From contig NZ_JAQAGY010000027.1 in the NCBI RefSeq assembly GCF_027533645.1, positions 30,340 to 94,339 of the forward strand: 64,000 nt of DNA, written 5' to 3'. This DNA is from Paenibacillus caseinilyticus (GTDB lineage Bacteria; Bacillota; Bacilli; Paenibacillales; NBRC-103111). Each line of letters opens with the position of its first letter. The first letter of the stretch is position 1. The position numbers were made by a program, and so were the translations under genes. This document shows, piece by piece, positions 52,858-61,849 of this stretch. The notes beneath the pieces were generated by a model that had not been told where the DNA came from, ran no database searches, and saw only the letters and a program-made list of their open reading frames with translations.

Positions 52858-54600
52858 CTATTCGAGCTGCCGAAGGGCAGCGCTCGTCCTCTCGTATTCG
52901 TCGAGGATCCCGCCTACGAGAGAGGCCAGCCGCTCTGCCGGCCGTCCCTCCCGGGCCTCTTCCTCCAGCGTGTGCAGCAGAGCGGCCAGAGGACGCAGGC
53001 CCAAGGTCACGCTGCTGGATTTGAGCCCGTGGGCGAGCTCGGCCATATCCATCCGGCCGCCGCGCGCCGCCGCGGCCCGGAGACGCTCGAGGTGGATCGG
53101 CGTGTTGTTCAAATAATCCGCGACGAGCTGATAGAGCAGAGTCCGGGACGGATCGAGCGCAATCAGCTCCGCCATCTCCTCCTGCTCGGTGAGTCCCTGC
53201 AGTTCATACGGACGGAAGGACGGCAGCCATTTCTGGAGCGCCTCCCGGAGCGCCCTCAGCGTGAACGGCTTGTTCAGGACGCCGTCGAGCTCCGTGCCGA
53301 GCATCCGGTCTTCCCCGGATCTGCCGAGCGAGGAACCCGACAGCGACAGGATCGGGGTCCGGGCGGCGCCGGCCGCCGCTTCATGGCGGTGGATCGCACG
53401 GACGGCCCCGCTTCCGTTCATTCCCGGCATATGATGGTCCATGAGGATGAGATCGAACCTTTGGCGGGCGCAGGCCTCCACGGCCTCCGCCCCGCTGACA
53501 GCGGCCGTGATGCGGGTAAGACCCAGCTTCTGCAGCTGCATCAGGATCACCTGGCGGGATATCGCATCGTCCTCTACCAGGAGGACAGCGGTGTCCGGCC
53601 TCCCCGCCGTAGGGAACCAAGTCCCTCCGTGGCGGAACGCTTCCTCTCCTTCCTCTCCTGCCCCTCCCCCCTCCTCCGCCGGGGCGAGGGGCAGCTCTAC
53701 ACGAAACGTCGATCCTTCGCCGATCGCACTCTGCACGGCAATGGTTCCGCCCATAAGCTCCACCAGCATGCGGGTAATGGAGAGGCCGAGCCCGGTGCCT
53801 TTGGGGGTATCAGCCGAGGACGGATCATGGGCCTGGTAGAACGGCTGGAATAGTTCCGCCAGCTTGTCCTGCGGAATCCCTCTGCCGGTATCCCGGATTT
53901 GCATGGCGACCCGCTGGATGCCGGACTCCTCTCCAGCCCGTTCCACTTGGATCACGACCGTGCCGCCCGGCGTGAACTTGACGGCGTTGCCCGCCAGGTT
54001 GATCAGAACCTGGCGGATCCGGTCGGCATCTCCCGTCAGGACCGGAGCCACACCGCTGTCCACCCGCAGGAGCAGGGCGGTCCCGTTCGAGACGGCGGAC
54101 GGGTTCAGCAGCTCTACGACATGGGCCAGCACTTCCCGCACCCTGAAGGGACGGGACACCAGGGCCAGCTTGCCCGCTTCCATCCGCGAGAGATCGAGCA
54201 GATCGTGGGCGATCGTGAGCAGCAGCGCAGCCGACGATCGGATCAGTCCCAGCTCCTGCTGCACATCCTCCGCCTTGCCGGACAGCGAGAGCAGCTCCGA
54301 CATGCCCATAATGCCGCTCAGCGGCGTACGGATTTCGTGGGAGATCATGGCGAGCAGATCGCTCTTCGCCGCATTCGCCCTCTCCGCTTCTTCTTTGGCG
54401 GCCTGGAGCCGGCTGTTCGTCTTCGCCAGCAGCCGCTGCAGCGTGATCAGCTCATTATTCATCGCGGAGAATTCGGTGAGCGCCGCATCTTCCCGCTGCT
54501 TGTAACGGATGAGCTCGTCCGACAGCCCGGCGATCGTCTCCCGGAGCCGCTCGGTTTCCCCGGGCCCGTGGGAGGGATCCGGCCCGCTTCCAGTTATCAT
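52858..54600 (-). CDS. hybrid histidine kinase with REC and HPt, third gene of the B12 operon
   Basis: 580 aa, soluble. N-terminal coiled coil (ELIRYKQREDAALTEFSAMNNELITLQRLL), HisKA (AMISHEIRTPLSGIMGMS), HATPase (NLAGNAVKF, DTGRGIPQD, GTGLGLSITRM), receiver (VLLVEDDAIS; Asp in LILMDHHMPGMNG; Lys in LNKPF) and C-terminal HPt (His in AELAHGLKSSSVTLG). There is no sensor domain of its own, so input must come from a partner, most likely the B12-binding protein whose gene ends 17 bp upstream. The ATG at 54600 follows GGAGG with a long spacer. Confidence 0.92.
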   Translation of the reverse strand: MITGSGPDPSHGPGETERLRETIAGLSDELIRYKQREDAALTEFSAMNNELITLQRLLAKTNSRLQAAKEEAERANAAKSDLLAMISHEIRTPLSGIMGMSELLSLSGKAEDVQQELGLIRSSAALLLTIAHDLLDLSRMEAGKLALVSRPFRVREVLAHVVELLNPSAVSNGTALLLRVDSGVAPVLTGDADRIRQVLINLAGNAVKFTPGGTVVIQVERAGEESGIQRVAMQIRDTGRGIPQDKLAELFQPFYQAHDPSSADTPKGTGLGLSITRMLVELMGGTIAVQSAIGEGSTFRVELPLAPAEEGGGAGEEGEEAFRHGGTWFPTAGRPDTAVLLVEDDAISRQVILMQLQKLGLTRITAAVSGAEAVEACARQRFDLILMDHHMPGMNGSGAVRAIHRHEAAAGAARTPILSLSGSSLGRSGEDRMLGTELDGVLNKPFTLRALREALQKWLPSFRPYELQGLTEQEEMAELIALDPSRTLLYQLVADYLNNTPIHLERLRAAAARGGRMDMAELAHGLKSSSVTLGLRPLAALLHTLEEEAREGRPAERLASLVGGILDEYERTSAALRQLE

Positions 54601-54617
54601 CGGTTCCCATAGCCTCC

Positions 54618-55622
54618 TTAAGATGTGGGCACAGACCCTGTGAGCTCTCCGGCCTTGCGGATCGCATCGCCCGCATCCCTGCTGTATCCGTCTGCGCCTA
54701 CCTGAATCCACAGCTGCGGGTCGATGTTGAAGGGCATACCGCCGACGAGGATTTTGACCCCCCGGCAGGCCTCCTCGGCCCGGATCTGCCCGATCAGCTC
54801 TTGGACCAAGTGAACGTGATACGTCATCGTGGCCGAGATCGCCACCACATGGGCCTGATGCGAGACGATCGTCTGGATAATGCTGCGGCTCGGCACATTG
54901 GCGCCGAGATAGTACGTGTCCCACCCTTCGGCTTCGAGCAGATCGGATACCATCCGCAGGCCCACTTCATGAATCTCTTCCCCGACACAGGTAGCGACCA
55001 GACGGCGTTCCTTGCGCTCCGTACCGAACAAGTAGGGATACAGCTGGGACATAATCAGCTGCGTGACCGCGGTACAGAAGTGCTCTTGCGCCACGTTGAT
55101 CCCTCCGGTCTGCCAGAGCCGGCCGATCTCGTACTGCACCGGCTGGAAGATGTGAAGGTAGATCTGCGCCAGCGGCGTCTGCCGCTCCACCAGCCCCATG
55201 ATCAGCCGGCTTGCCTCCTGGCGCTTGCCCTCCAGCAGGATGCGCAGATACTCCCCCGCCTCGGCAGCGTATGGCGCATCCGCGGGCAGGAAGGTAGGCA
55301 CTTCAGCGGGCTGCGACAGCTGATGAAGCCCCAAGTCCAAGAACATCGCCATCCGCTCGCCGCTCTCTCCGGGGAACGTACGGCCCACTTCTTCCCGCAG
55401 ACAGGCCAGATTAATTCTGATCTCCTCCGCGGTGACCCGGTATCCCTCGAGCAGCGCCTTGAGCCAGGTCATGTAGTGCACGAAGAGCGAAGGACTGTCC
55501 ATCATCAGGCTCTCGGCCAAATACCTCAGCGTGTACAGCGTATCCTGCTTCGTCCGCTCCCAGCCTGCAGGACCGAAACGCGAGATAAGCTCCGGCTGCA
55601 GACGGTACTGTCTCTCGGTCAC
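54618..55622 (-). CDS. B12-binding photoreceptor-like protein (CarH-type module without MerR domain)
   Basis: 334 aa as read from the GTG at 55622. N-terminal about 110 residues of unknown helical type. A four-helix B12-cap follows, with W170-x9-E180-H181 (WQTGGINVAQEH), the Wx9EH motif that marks AdoCbl light sensors of the CarH type. The Rossmann B12-binding domain then has E216-x-H218-x-x-G221 (EEIHEVG) and VGGMPFN. It likely binds adenosylcobalamin and senses light or cobalamin. No DNA-binding domain is present, so signal passes to the kinase downstream. The reading frame runs upstream through a TAG (see 55626-55685). Confidence 0.85.
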   Translation of the reverse strand: MTERQYRLQPELISRFGPAGWERTKQDTLYTLRYLAESLMMDSPSLFVHYMTWLKALLEGYRVTAEEIRINLACLREEVGRTFPGESGERMAMFLDLGLHQLSQPAEVPTFLPADAPYAAEAGEYLRILLEGKRQEASRLIMGLVERQTPLAQIYLHIFQPVQYEIGRLWQTGGINVAQEHFCTAVTQLIMSQLYPYLFGTERKERRLVATCVGEEIHEVGLRMVSDLLEAEGWDTYYLGANVPSRSIIQTIVSHQAHVVAISATMTYHVHLVQELIGQIRAEEACRGVKILVGGMPFNIDPQLWIQVGADGYSRDAGDAIRKAGELTGSVPTS

Positions 55623-55625
55623 TCG

Positions 55626-55685
55626 CTACGAGAGCCGTTCCGCTTCGTCCAGCAGCTGCTGGCCGGCATTCGGATGGACTGACAT
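55626..55685 (-). pseudogene. N-terminal piece of the B12 gene, cut by an in-frame TAG
   Basis: MSVHPNAGQQLLDEAERLS ends in TAG at 55628-55626; the next codons CGA and GTG lead on in the same frame into the B12 protein. A strong GGGGGGAG ribosome site precedes the ATG at 55685, while the GTG has none. The natural start is therefore probably 55685, and the TAG a nonsense change, a readthrough site, or a small leader ORF followed by re-initiation at the GTG 3 nt beyond. Confidence 0.75.
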
Positions 55686-55826
55686 GGTCTCTCCCCCCAG
55701 GTGAACCGCCATAGAACGCTCAAGTACAGTGCCGCTTCCGCAGCACGCCGTTTCTCATAGAAATAGACTATATAAGCGTAACACGCAGGAAAGGCTGCAT
55801 CAGGCAGCAGCCTCCCCCGTTGGTTC

Positions 55827-56243
55827 TTACATGGTTACCGGCAAAAAGGGTTGTAATTCTTCGACAAGAGTGGCTTTGTAATAAGGCTTGACAATGTAGC
55901 CCGCCATCCCTGCCGCCAGACACTGCTCTTTGATCTCGGGCAGCGTATTGGTGGTAACGGCGATCATCACAGGCGGGTCGTCCGCACGGACCTTCATGAT
56001 CTGCCGGGCGGCGGTTAATCCATCCATAACCGGCAGCCGGAGGTCCATGAAGATGAGATCGTACCTCTTGCCTGCGGCCGCCTGCGCTGCGGCTTCCCCG
56101 TTCTCTTCCATATCGATACGGCTGAAGCCAAGCTGCGCCAGAATCGTACTCAACACCCGCCGGCTGATGTTATCATCCTCGACGATCAGTACCTCGCACG
56201 CCGATGCGGCTTGGATACGGTGCTCGGTGAAGCCTGTATGCAT
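55827..56243 (-). CDS. single-domain response regulator, first gene of the B12 operon
   Basis: 138 aa, a receiver domain only: CEVLIVEDDNISRRVLS acid pocket, phospho-Asp in LIFMDLRLPVMDGL, Thr/Ser in IAVTTN, and Lys in YIVKPYY. No output domain. The ATG at 56243 follows GGGAGG. In phosphorelays such proteins act as phosphate shuttles between HPt domains and other regulators. It is read ahead of the B12 protein and the hybrid kinase, with 141 bp to the first of them. Confidence 0.92.
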   Translation of the reverse strand: MHTGFTEHRIQAASACEVLIVEDDNISRRVLSTILAQLGFSRIDMEENGEAAAQAAAGKRYDLIFMDLRLPVMDGLTAARQIMKVRADDPPVMIAVTTNTLPEIKEQCLAAGMAGYIVKPYYKATLVEELQPFLPVTM

Positions 56244-56540
56244 CCTTCCTTGCCCTCCCTCCGGAAACCGGAACCTGCCCATTGTGCTGTTCTAAGATGC
56301 GGTTGTATCCTTCAAGTATACCTTACATACGGCGTATACTGAAACCCATCCTGTTAAATTCAGGAATTGGGGTCTGCCAGAATCCCGGATCTCTTGGTTC
56401 GTCGTGTTCTCGCTTGGAGGCTGGATCACGGCGGTATCCCCTTCCCGCACAACAAAGACGAAGACGCCCGGCATCCCGGGCGCCTTCATTCCTTGCCGGC
56501 CTGCGGACCGGAGCTGCAGCGCCCCTCCCCGCCTGCCACT

Positions 56541-57284
56541 CTATACCGGAGGGCAACGCCGGTATTCCGTCGGCGTGCAGCCGGCGCTCCGCTTGAAGGT
56601 ATTGCTGAAGTAAGCGACATCGGTATAACCGACCCTGGACGCCACTTCGCTGATCCGCAGGGATGTTGCGGCGAGCAGCCGCTTCGCTTCCTCCATGCGC
56701 ATCTCCACGATATGCTCGACGAAGCCCCGTCCAAGCTGCTGCTTGAACAGCTGGCTGAGGTAGCTCGGGTTGAGATGCACCCGGGCAGCGGCTTCGGTCA
56801 GGGTCAGCTCACCGCCGAGGCGTTCGCGGATATACACCAGCACCTGCTCTACCGGCGAGCGGTCTGCCGGATCGCAGGAAGCGGCCGGCGAAGCAGCCTC
56901 CTGCCCGCGGGCCGCCTGGGCCTGCAGCCAGCCCGTGAGGCAGGCGTGCATCTCCTCCACCTCGACGGGCTTCAGCAGATAGTCGGTCACGCCCATCCGC
57001 AGCGCCTGCTGCACATAGGAGAAGTCGTCATGTCCGCTGACCACGACGACACTCTGTTCCCGGTTCGCCTGGCGCAGCTGCTGAACGAAGCTCATGCCGT
57101 TCATGACCGGCATCCGCACATCGGTCAGCACCATATCAACCGGGTGTTCCTTCAGCGCATCGAGCGCTTCCAGGCCGTGGGATGCTTCCCGGGCCACCTC
57201 GAAGGGCAGGCCCGTACGCTCAATCACTTTGCGCAGCGAAGTCCGCACCCACTTCTCGTCATCCACCAACAGCACGCTGTACAC
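56541..57284 (-). CDS. YesN-type response regulator with AraC output
   Basis: 247 aa. Receiver (VLLVDDEKWVRTSLRKVIE; Asp in MVLTDVRMPVMNGM; Lys in DYLLKPVEVEEM) and two AraC HTH motifs (LTEAAARVHLNPSYLSQLFKQQLGRGFVEHI and ISEVASRVGYTDVAYFSNTFKRSAGCTPTEYR). The start is GTG at 57284 behind GGGAGGAAG, overlapping the kinase by 26 bp. It is the partner of the YesM-type kinase and likely activates the linked TRAP transporter or another sugar or acid uptake system. Confidence 0.94.
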   Translation of the reverse strand: MYSVLLVDDEKWVRTSLRKVIERTGLPFEVAREASHGLEALDALKEHPVDMVLTDVRMPVMNGMSFVQQLRQANREQSVVVVSGHDDFSYVQQALRMGVTDYLLKPVEVEEMHACLTGWLQAQAARGQEAASPAASCDPADRSPVEQVLVYIRERLGGELTLTEAAARVHLNPSYLSQLFKQQLGRGFVEHIVEMRMEEAKRLLAATSLRISEVASRVGYTDVAYFSNTFKRSAGCTPTEYRRCPPV

Positions 57285-59199
57285 GGTCTCTTCCTCCCTT
57301 GTCCGATTGATGATGGGGCTGGGCCGCACCTCCCTGCAGGGCCGGCGGCTCTGCTTCTACCCCCTGCCCCGCGCCGGCAGCCGCGCCCAAAGGAAACCTG
57401 AGTTCTACCGTGGTGCCTTCCCCTTCGCGGGACCTAATCCGCGCCCCGTAAGCTGCCCCGTAGACATACACGATGCGCCGGTGCACGTTGGCCACGCCGA
57501 TATGGTCGCCCCCGGCCAGCACATCCTTCATCTCCAGATCCCGGCGGATGCCTTCGAGCACCCCGCTCGGCATCCCGATGCCCGTATCCTCCACGGTCAC
57601 GGTGAAGGCCTGCTCGCTCTCCCGCTGCGCACTGACCCGGATCCGCATCGGCGCCGCTCCCGGCTCCATGCCGTGAATGATGCCGTTCTCCACGAGGGGC
57701 TGCAGCGCGAACTTCACGACAGGGAGCTCCATCGCCCACTCCGGAACGTCGAACTCATAGTGAAGACGTTCTTCGAACCGGTACTGCTGCACCCGCAGAT
57801 ACATCCGGCAGAAGAGCAGCTCCTCGCGCAGCGTAACGACCGGCCGGTCGTTCTTGAGGTTGTAGCGCAGCAGCTTGGCGAGCGCCCCCGACATCGAAGC
57901 GATGTCGTCCATATCCTGATCGAGCGCCATCCCCCGGATCGTCTCGAGCGAGTTATAGAGAAAATGCGGGTTCATCTGCGACTGCAGCACCTTCAGCTCG
58001 CTCTCCTTCTGCCGCAGCGAAGCCTCCGTTTCTTTGAGTCTGCTGAAGTAGATCTCCTCGAGCAGGCTCTCCAGCCGCTCCACCATCTTGTTGAAGCCAT
58101 GGGTGAGCAGGCCGATCTCGTCCTTGGAACGCACCTCCAGCTTCACGCTGAAGTCACCGACCTCCACCCGGCGCATGTACGCCTGCAGGCGCCGGATCGG
58201 CCCCACAAGGGATGCCGCGAAGCCGATGCCGAGCAGGTAAGCAGCCGTCAGCGCAATGGCCAGTGTCCAGAGAATCGTCCGGCCGATATAGTCGGTGCCG
58301 CCAGTCAGCTCCTTGTACGGCAGCACCGTGACCAGCCGCCAGCCGAGGTAGTGCGAGAGGCTGTAGGTGAGGAACAGCTTCGGCTTATCGCTGGAGAGCA
58401 GCGCCCCGCTGTCCTCCGTCATCCGTCCGCTTCGCTCCGGGTCCGCAGGCGTACCGACCAGCGTCAGGTCGGGATGATACACATAGTGGTTCTGGCCGTC
58501 CACCACGTACAGGAAGCCTGTGCGGCCGATCGACACCATCTCCGATATCTCCTGGATCCGCTTGAAGTTCACATCCATGATGAGCATGCCGGCGGGCAGC
58601 AGCGTCTGCGGGGATACCAGCCTGCGGACGATGGAGAAGACCTGCTCCTGCCGGCCGTCCGGCCAGCGGATGACCCGCGAGATCAGCTTCGGCGTACCGT
58701 CCGTCGGAACGTCCGCGTACCAGTATTCCTTACGAAGCTCATCGGCCGGATACGGGCTGCGGACGCCTGCCGTATCGAACGTCTGCCTGCCGTCGAGCAC
58801 GAGCGTAATGTTCGAGATATCGGACCGCGAGTAGGACGCATTCTTCAGCATCTGCACCACGGCGGACCGGATGCCGCTCGATTGGATCTCCTCCGCTGTC
58901 CGCATCCGCAGAAGCCGGGTGACATCGGGATGATTCACGATGCTGAGCGTCGTAATCTCGAAGTCGCGTACGTAATACTCGATGTGGCTTTTGACCTGCT
59001 CGATGATCTGCAGGCTGGACTTGCGTCCCTCGCTCTCCAAGACATCCGCGGACCGCTGATAAGAGATCAGACCGACCAGAATCAGCGGCACGGCCACGAG
59101 CAGGGCCGAGAAGATGAACAACCGGAGGGTCAGCGGCTTATCCCGCAGGAGCGCATACTGCTGCAGGCGGTCCATCCACAGCTCGATTCGCATCCTCAT
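57259..59199 (-). CDS. YesM-type membrane sensor histidine kinase
   Basis: 646 aa. Two transmembrane helices (about 26-48 and 306-328) enclose a large extracytoplasmic dCache-type sensor of about 260 residues. HAMP (PIRRLQAYMRRVEVGDFSVKLEVRSKDEIG), His_kinase (QMNPHFLYNSLETIRGM with the phospho-His) and HATPase (LVENGIIHGM, DTGIGMPSGVLEGI) follow. The ATG follows GGAGGGAAGCGC. It overlaps the response regulator by 26 bp. It probably senses a carbon source handled by the TRAP transporter encoded upstream on the same strand. Confidence 0.95.
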   Translation of the reverse strand: MRMRIELWMDRLQQYALLRDKPLTLRLFIFSALLVAVPLILVGLISYQRSADVLESEGRKSSLQIIEQVKSHIEYYVRDFEITTLSIVNHPDVTRLLRMRTAEEIQSSGIRSAVVQMLKNASYSRSDISNITLVLDGRQTFDTAGVRSPYPADELRKEYWYADVPTDGTPKLISRVIRWPDGRQEQVFSIVRRLVSPQTLLPAGMLIMDVNFKRIQEISEMVSIGRTGFLYVVDGQNHYVYHPDLTLVGTPADPERSGRMTEDSGALLSSDKPKLFLTYSLSHYLGWRLVTVLPYKELTGGTDYIGRTILWTLAIALTAAYLLGIGFAASLVGPIRRLQAYMRRVEVGDFSVKLEVRSKDEIGLLTHGFNKMVERLESLLEEIYFSRLKETEASLRQKESELKVLQSQMNPHFLYNSLETIRGMALDQDMDDIASMSGALAKLLRYNLKNDRPVVTLREELLFCRMYLRVQQYRFEERLHYEFDVPEWAMELPVVKFALQPLVENGIIHGMEPGAAPMRIRVSAQRESEQAFTVTVEDTGIGMPSGVLEGIRRDLEMKDVLAGGDHIGVANVHRRIVYVYGAAYGARIRSREGEGTTVELRFPLGAAAGAGQGVEAEPPALQGGAAQPHHQSDKGGRDRVQRAVGG

Positions 59200-59400
59200 G
59201 CGCTTCCCTCCTTTCCGTAATATACAACTCTGTCCTCATTGTACCATGAAAGCGATATCAAGAGGGCTGCTTCATGGCTAACTCATGGCCAATCGAGGAG
59301 CGCTGTACCCCGCTACTGGCCTGCCGCCCCGGGAGGGCTGTACGTCCCCACAGGCATACCGGAACTCCAGATGAACTTCACAGGCCGCAAGCGCAAGAAG

Positions 59401-59427
59401 CGTGCCCTCCGACGAACGGAGAGCACG
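59401..59427 (-). terminator. hairpin between dctP and the kinase gene
   Basis: CGTGCCCTCCG (59401-59411) pairs with CGGAGAGCACG (59417-59427, one A-C mismatch) over a 5-nt loop, right after the dctP stop. The following run is T-poor, so partial termination or mRNA protection is likely. Confidence 0.55.
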
Positions 59428-59441
59428 CAGGCCCTTCTAGC

Positions 59442-60470
59442 TTACTTGCGCGCCGCGTCGATCGCGTCCAGCGCTTCCTTATACTCTGTACGATACTTGT
59501 CGATGACCGGCTTCACTGCGTCCTGCCAAGGCTTCAGGTCCTTCACTTCCGTGATCGTGGCGCCAGCCGCACGGACCTTAGCTTCCGCTTCCTTCTCATA
59601 CTTATCCCACGCCTCGCGCTGTGTCTTCACTGAGTCGAGCGCTGCCTGCTTCAGCAGCTTGCGGTCCTCTTCGCCGAGCTTGTTCCATGCATTCTGGGAG
59701 ATGAGCAGCACTTCCGGCACACGCTGGTGGCCGTCGAGGATCATGTTCTTCGCCACTTCGAAGTGGTTCGACGACTGGTAGCTCGGGAAGTTGTTCTCCG
59801 CCGCATCAATGACCCCTGTCTGCAGGGAGGAGAACACCTCGCCGTACGGCATCGGTGTCGCGCTTGCCCCAAGGGCCGCCACGAGGTCGATGTTGATTTT
59901 GTTCTGGATGACGCGGATCTTCTGTCCCTTGAGGTCCGCAAGGCCGGTCAGCGGCTTCCGCGAATAGAAGCTGCGGGCACCGGAGCTGTAGTAGGCAAGC
60001 CCTTTCATCTTCGCCCCTTCGAGGCTGTCGAGCATCTTGTTCCCGGCGTCGCTCTCGAGGAACTTCCACAGATGCTGGTCGCTGTCAAAGACATAAGGCA
60101 GCGAGAAGACGCCGAAGCCCTTCGAGAACTCGCCCAGCGGTCCGGAGGACACACGGGTGAACTCAATGGCGCCGAGCTGCACCTGCTCGAGCACCGCCTT
60201 CTCCTCCCCGAGCTGGGCGCCCGGGAACACGTCGATCTTGATGCGGCCGTTCGTGCGCTCGCTGACGAGCTCCGCGAACTTTTTGTCGCCGATGACCGTC
60301 GGGTAATCCGCCGGATGGGTATCCGCGAGGCGGAACGTGTATTTCTTGCCCTCCGCCTTCTTCTCGCCGTCGGCCCCGCCCGCCGTCTCCTTCGCTCCGC
60401 AGCCTGCAAGCAGCCCGCCGGCAATCGCCAGGGTGGAGAGTACCGTAACCGTTTTCTTGAGTGTTTTCAT
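59442..60470 (-). CDS. dctP: TRAP transporter substrate-binding protein DctP
   Basis: 342 aa lipoprotein. Signal peptide with lipobox LLAGCGAK (Cys is the lipid anchor). The mature part has ADTHPADYPTVIGDKKFAEL, ERTNGRIKIDVFPGAQLGEEKAVLEQVQLGAIEF, and the DctP signature GARSFYSRKPLTGLADLKGQKIRVIQNKINIDLVAALGASATPMPYGEVFSSLQTGVIDAAENN (Arg ligand for a carboxylate). Binds an acidic substrate outside the membrane for DctQM. The ATG at 60470 follows AAAGGGG. Last of the three TRAP genes. Confidence 0.96.
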   Translation of the reverse strand: MKTLKKTVTVLSTLAIAGGLLAGCGAKETAGGADGEKKAEGKKYTFRLADTHPADYPTVIGDKKFAELVSERTNGRIKIDVFPGAQLGEEKAVLEQVQLGAIEFTRVSSGPLGEFSKGFGVFSLPYVFDSDQHLWKFLESDAGNKMLDSLEGAKMKGLAYYSSGARSFYSRKPLTGLADLKGQKIRVIQNKINIDLVAALGASATPMPYGEVFSSLQTGVIDAAENNFPSYQSSNHFEVAKNMILDGHQRVPEVLLISQNAWNKLGEEDRKLLKQAALDSVKTQREAWDKYEKEAEAKVRAAGATITEVKDLKPWQDAVKPVIDKYRTEYKEALDAIDAARK

Positions 60471-60543
60471 GTGAGAACTACCCCTTTTCTTCTTATGGAT
60501 ATTGTACTTCCGGCCTTCCCTTCGATCCACTGCCATCTATTGT

Positions 60544-61848
60544 CTATCCGGTGCCCTGCACCAGATGCGGCAGCCACATCACAAGTCCCGGCAGGTAGGT
60601 AAGCACGAGCAGCACCAGGCAGAGCACGTAGAAGAACGGCATCATGGCCTTCGTCCCTTCGCTGATCGAGATCTTGCCTATCGCACAGCCGACGAAGAGG
60701 ACGGTACCCACCGGCGGCGTCAGCAGCCCGATCCCGAGGTTGAGCATCATGATAATGCCGAAGTGCACGGGGTCCATCCCGAGATGGGTGACGACGGGGA
60801 GCAGGATCGGCGTCATGATCAGAATGAGCGGCGCCATATCCATCGGAGCCCCAAGCAGCAGGAGCAGCACATTAATGATAAGCAGAATCACGAACGGGCT
60901 GTCCGAGATCGAGATCATCGCATCGGTCACCATCGCCGGAATCTTCAGGAATGCCAGCAGCCAGGAGAACGCGTCGGAAGCGGCGATGAGGAACAGGACC
61001 ATGGAGACGGTGCGGAACGTTTTCTTCAAGATGAGCCACATGCGGCTGTACGGAATATCCTTGTAGATCACGAACGTCAGGATAAAAGCGTACAAGCAGG
61101 CCAGCGCGCCGGATTCCGTAGCCGTGAACCAGCCGGAGAAAATCCCGCCGAGAATAATGACGGCCGTCAGGATCGACATGAAGCCGTCGAGCAGAATCTT
61201 CGGCACATCCTTGCGGTCGATGGGATCGCCCTTGGCGTAGCCCCGCTTCACCGCGAACACGTAGCTCGTCAGCATGAGCGACAGACACAGGATGATGCCC
61301 GGCACGATACCTGCAAGGAACAGCGACGTGATGGAGATCCCACCGCCGGCGGCCAGCGAGTACAGCACGAGATTGTGGCTCGGCGGTACGACGACGCCCT
61401 GGATGGCGGAGGACACGGTGACACCTACGGCGTAGTCGGTGTCGTAGCCTTTCTTCTTCATCATCGGGATCATGACCGAACCGATCGACGAGACGTCGGC
61501 GACCGCGGAGCCCGAGATGTTGCCGAAGAACATGCAGGCTACCGAGTTCACCATGGCCAGTCCCCCGCGAATCCGCCCGACGAACAGCTGGGCGAGGTTG
61601 ACGATCCGCAGCGCGAGGTTCCCCTCGCTCATGATGTGCCCGGCGAGGATGAAGAACGGGATCGTGAGCAGCGAGTACGACGACATCCCCTGGATCATCC
61701 GCTGGCCTACGACCGCGAGCGGAATCTCGAGATACATCACGGTGAGCAGCGTGGATACCGCGAGCGTCAGCGAGACCGGGAAGCGGAGCAGCAGCATGAC
61801 AACGAATGAGATGGAAAGCACGAGTACGGCGATTGTGGTTTCTTCCAT
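60544..61848 (-). CDS. dctM: TRAP transporter large permease DctM
   Basis: 434 aa, about 12 helices. Blocks IPFFILAGHIMSEGNLALRIVNLAQLFVGRIRGGLAMVNSVACMFFGNISGSAVADVSSIG and PPSHNLVLYSLAAGG are typical of DctM. It is the ion-coupled channel. It begins 1 bp after the dctQ stop (TAACATG), so the two are coupled. Confidence 0.96.
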   Translation of the reverse strand: MEETTIAVLVLSISFVVMLLLRFPVSLTLAVSTLLTVMYLEIPLAVVGQRMIQGMSSYSLLTIPFFILAGHIMSEGNLALRIVNLAQLFVGRIRGGLAMVNSVACMFFGNISGSAVADVSSIGSVMIPMMKKKGYDTDYAVGVTVSSAIQGVVVPPSHNLVLYSLAAGGGISITSLFLAGIVPGIILCLSLMLTSYVFAVKRGYAKGDPIDRKDVPKILLDGFMSILTAVIILGGIFSGWFTATESGALACLYAFILTFVIYKDIPYSRMWLILKKTFRTVSMVLFLIAASDAFSWLLAFLKIPAMVTDAMISISDSPFVILLIINVLLLLLGAPMDMAPLILIMTPILLPVVTHLGMDPVHFGIIMMLNLGIGLLTPPVGTVLFVGCAIGKISISEGTKAMMPFFYVLCLVLLVLTYLPGLVMWLPHLVQGTG

Positions 61849-61849
61849 G

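Noticed and set aside
57094..59220. A 708-codon frame antisense to the YesM kinase
   Set aside because: His/Arg-rich shadow of a clear kinase.
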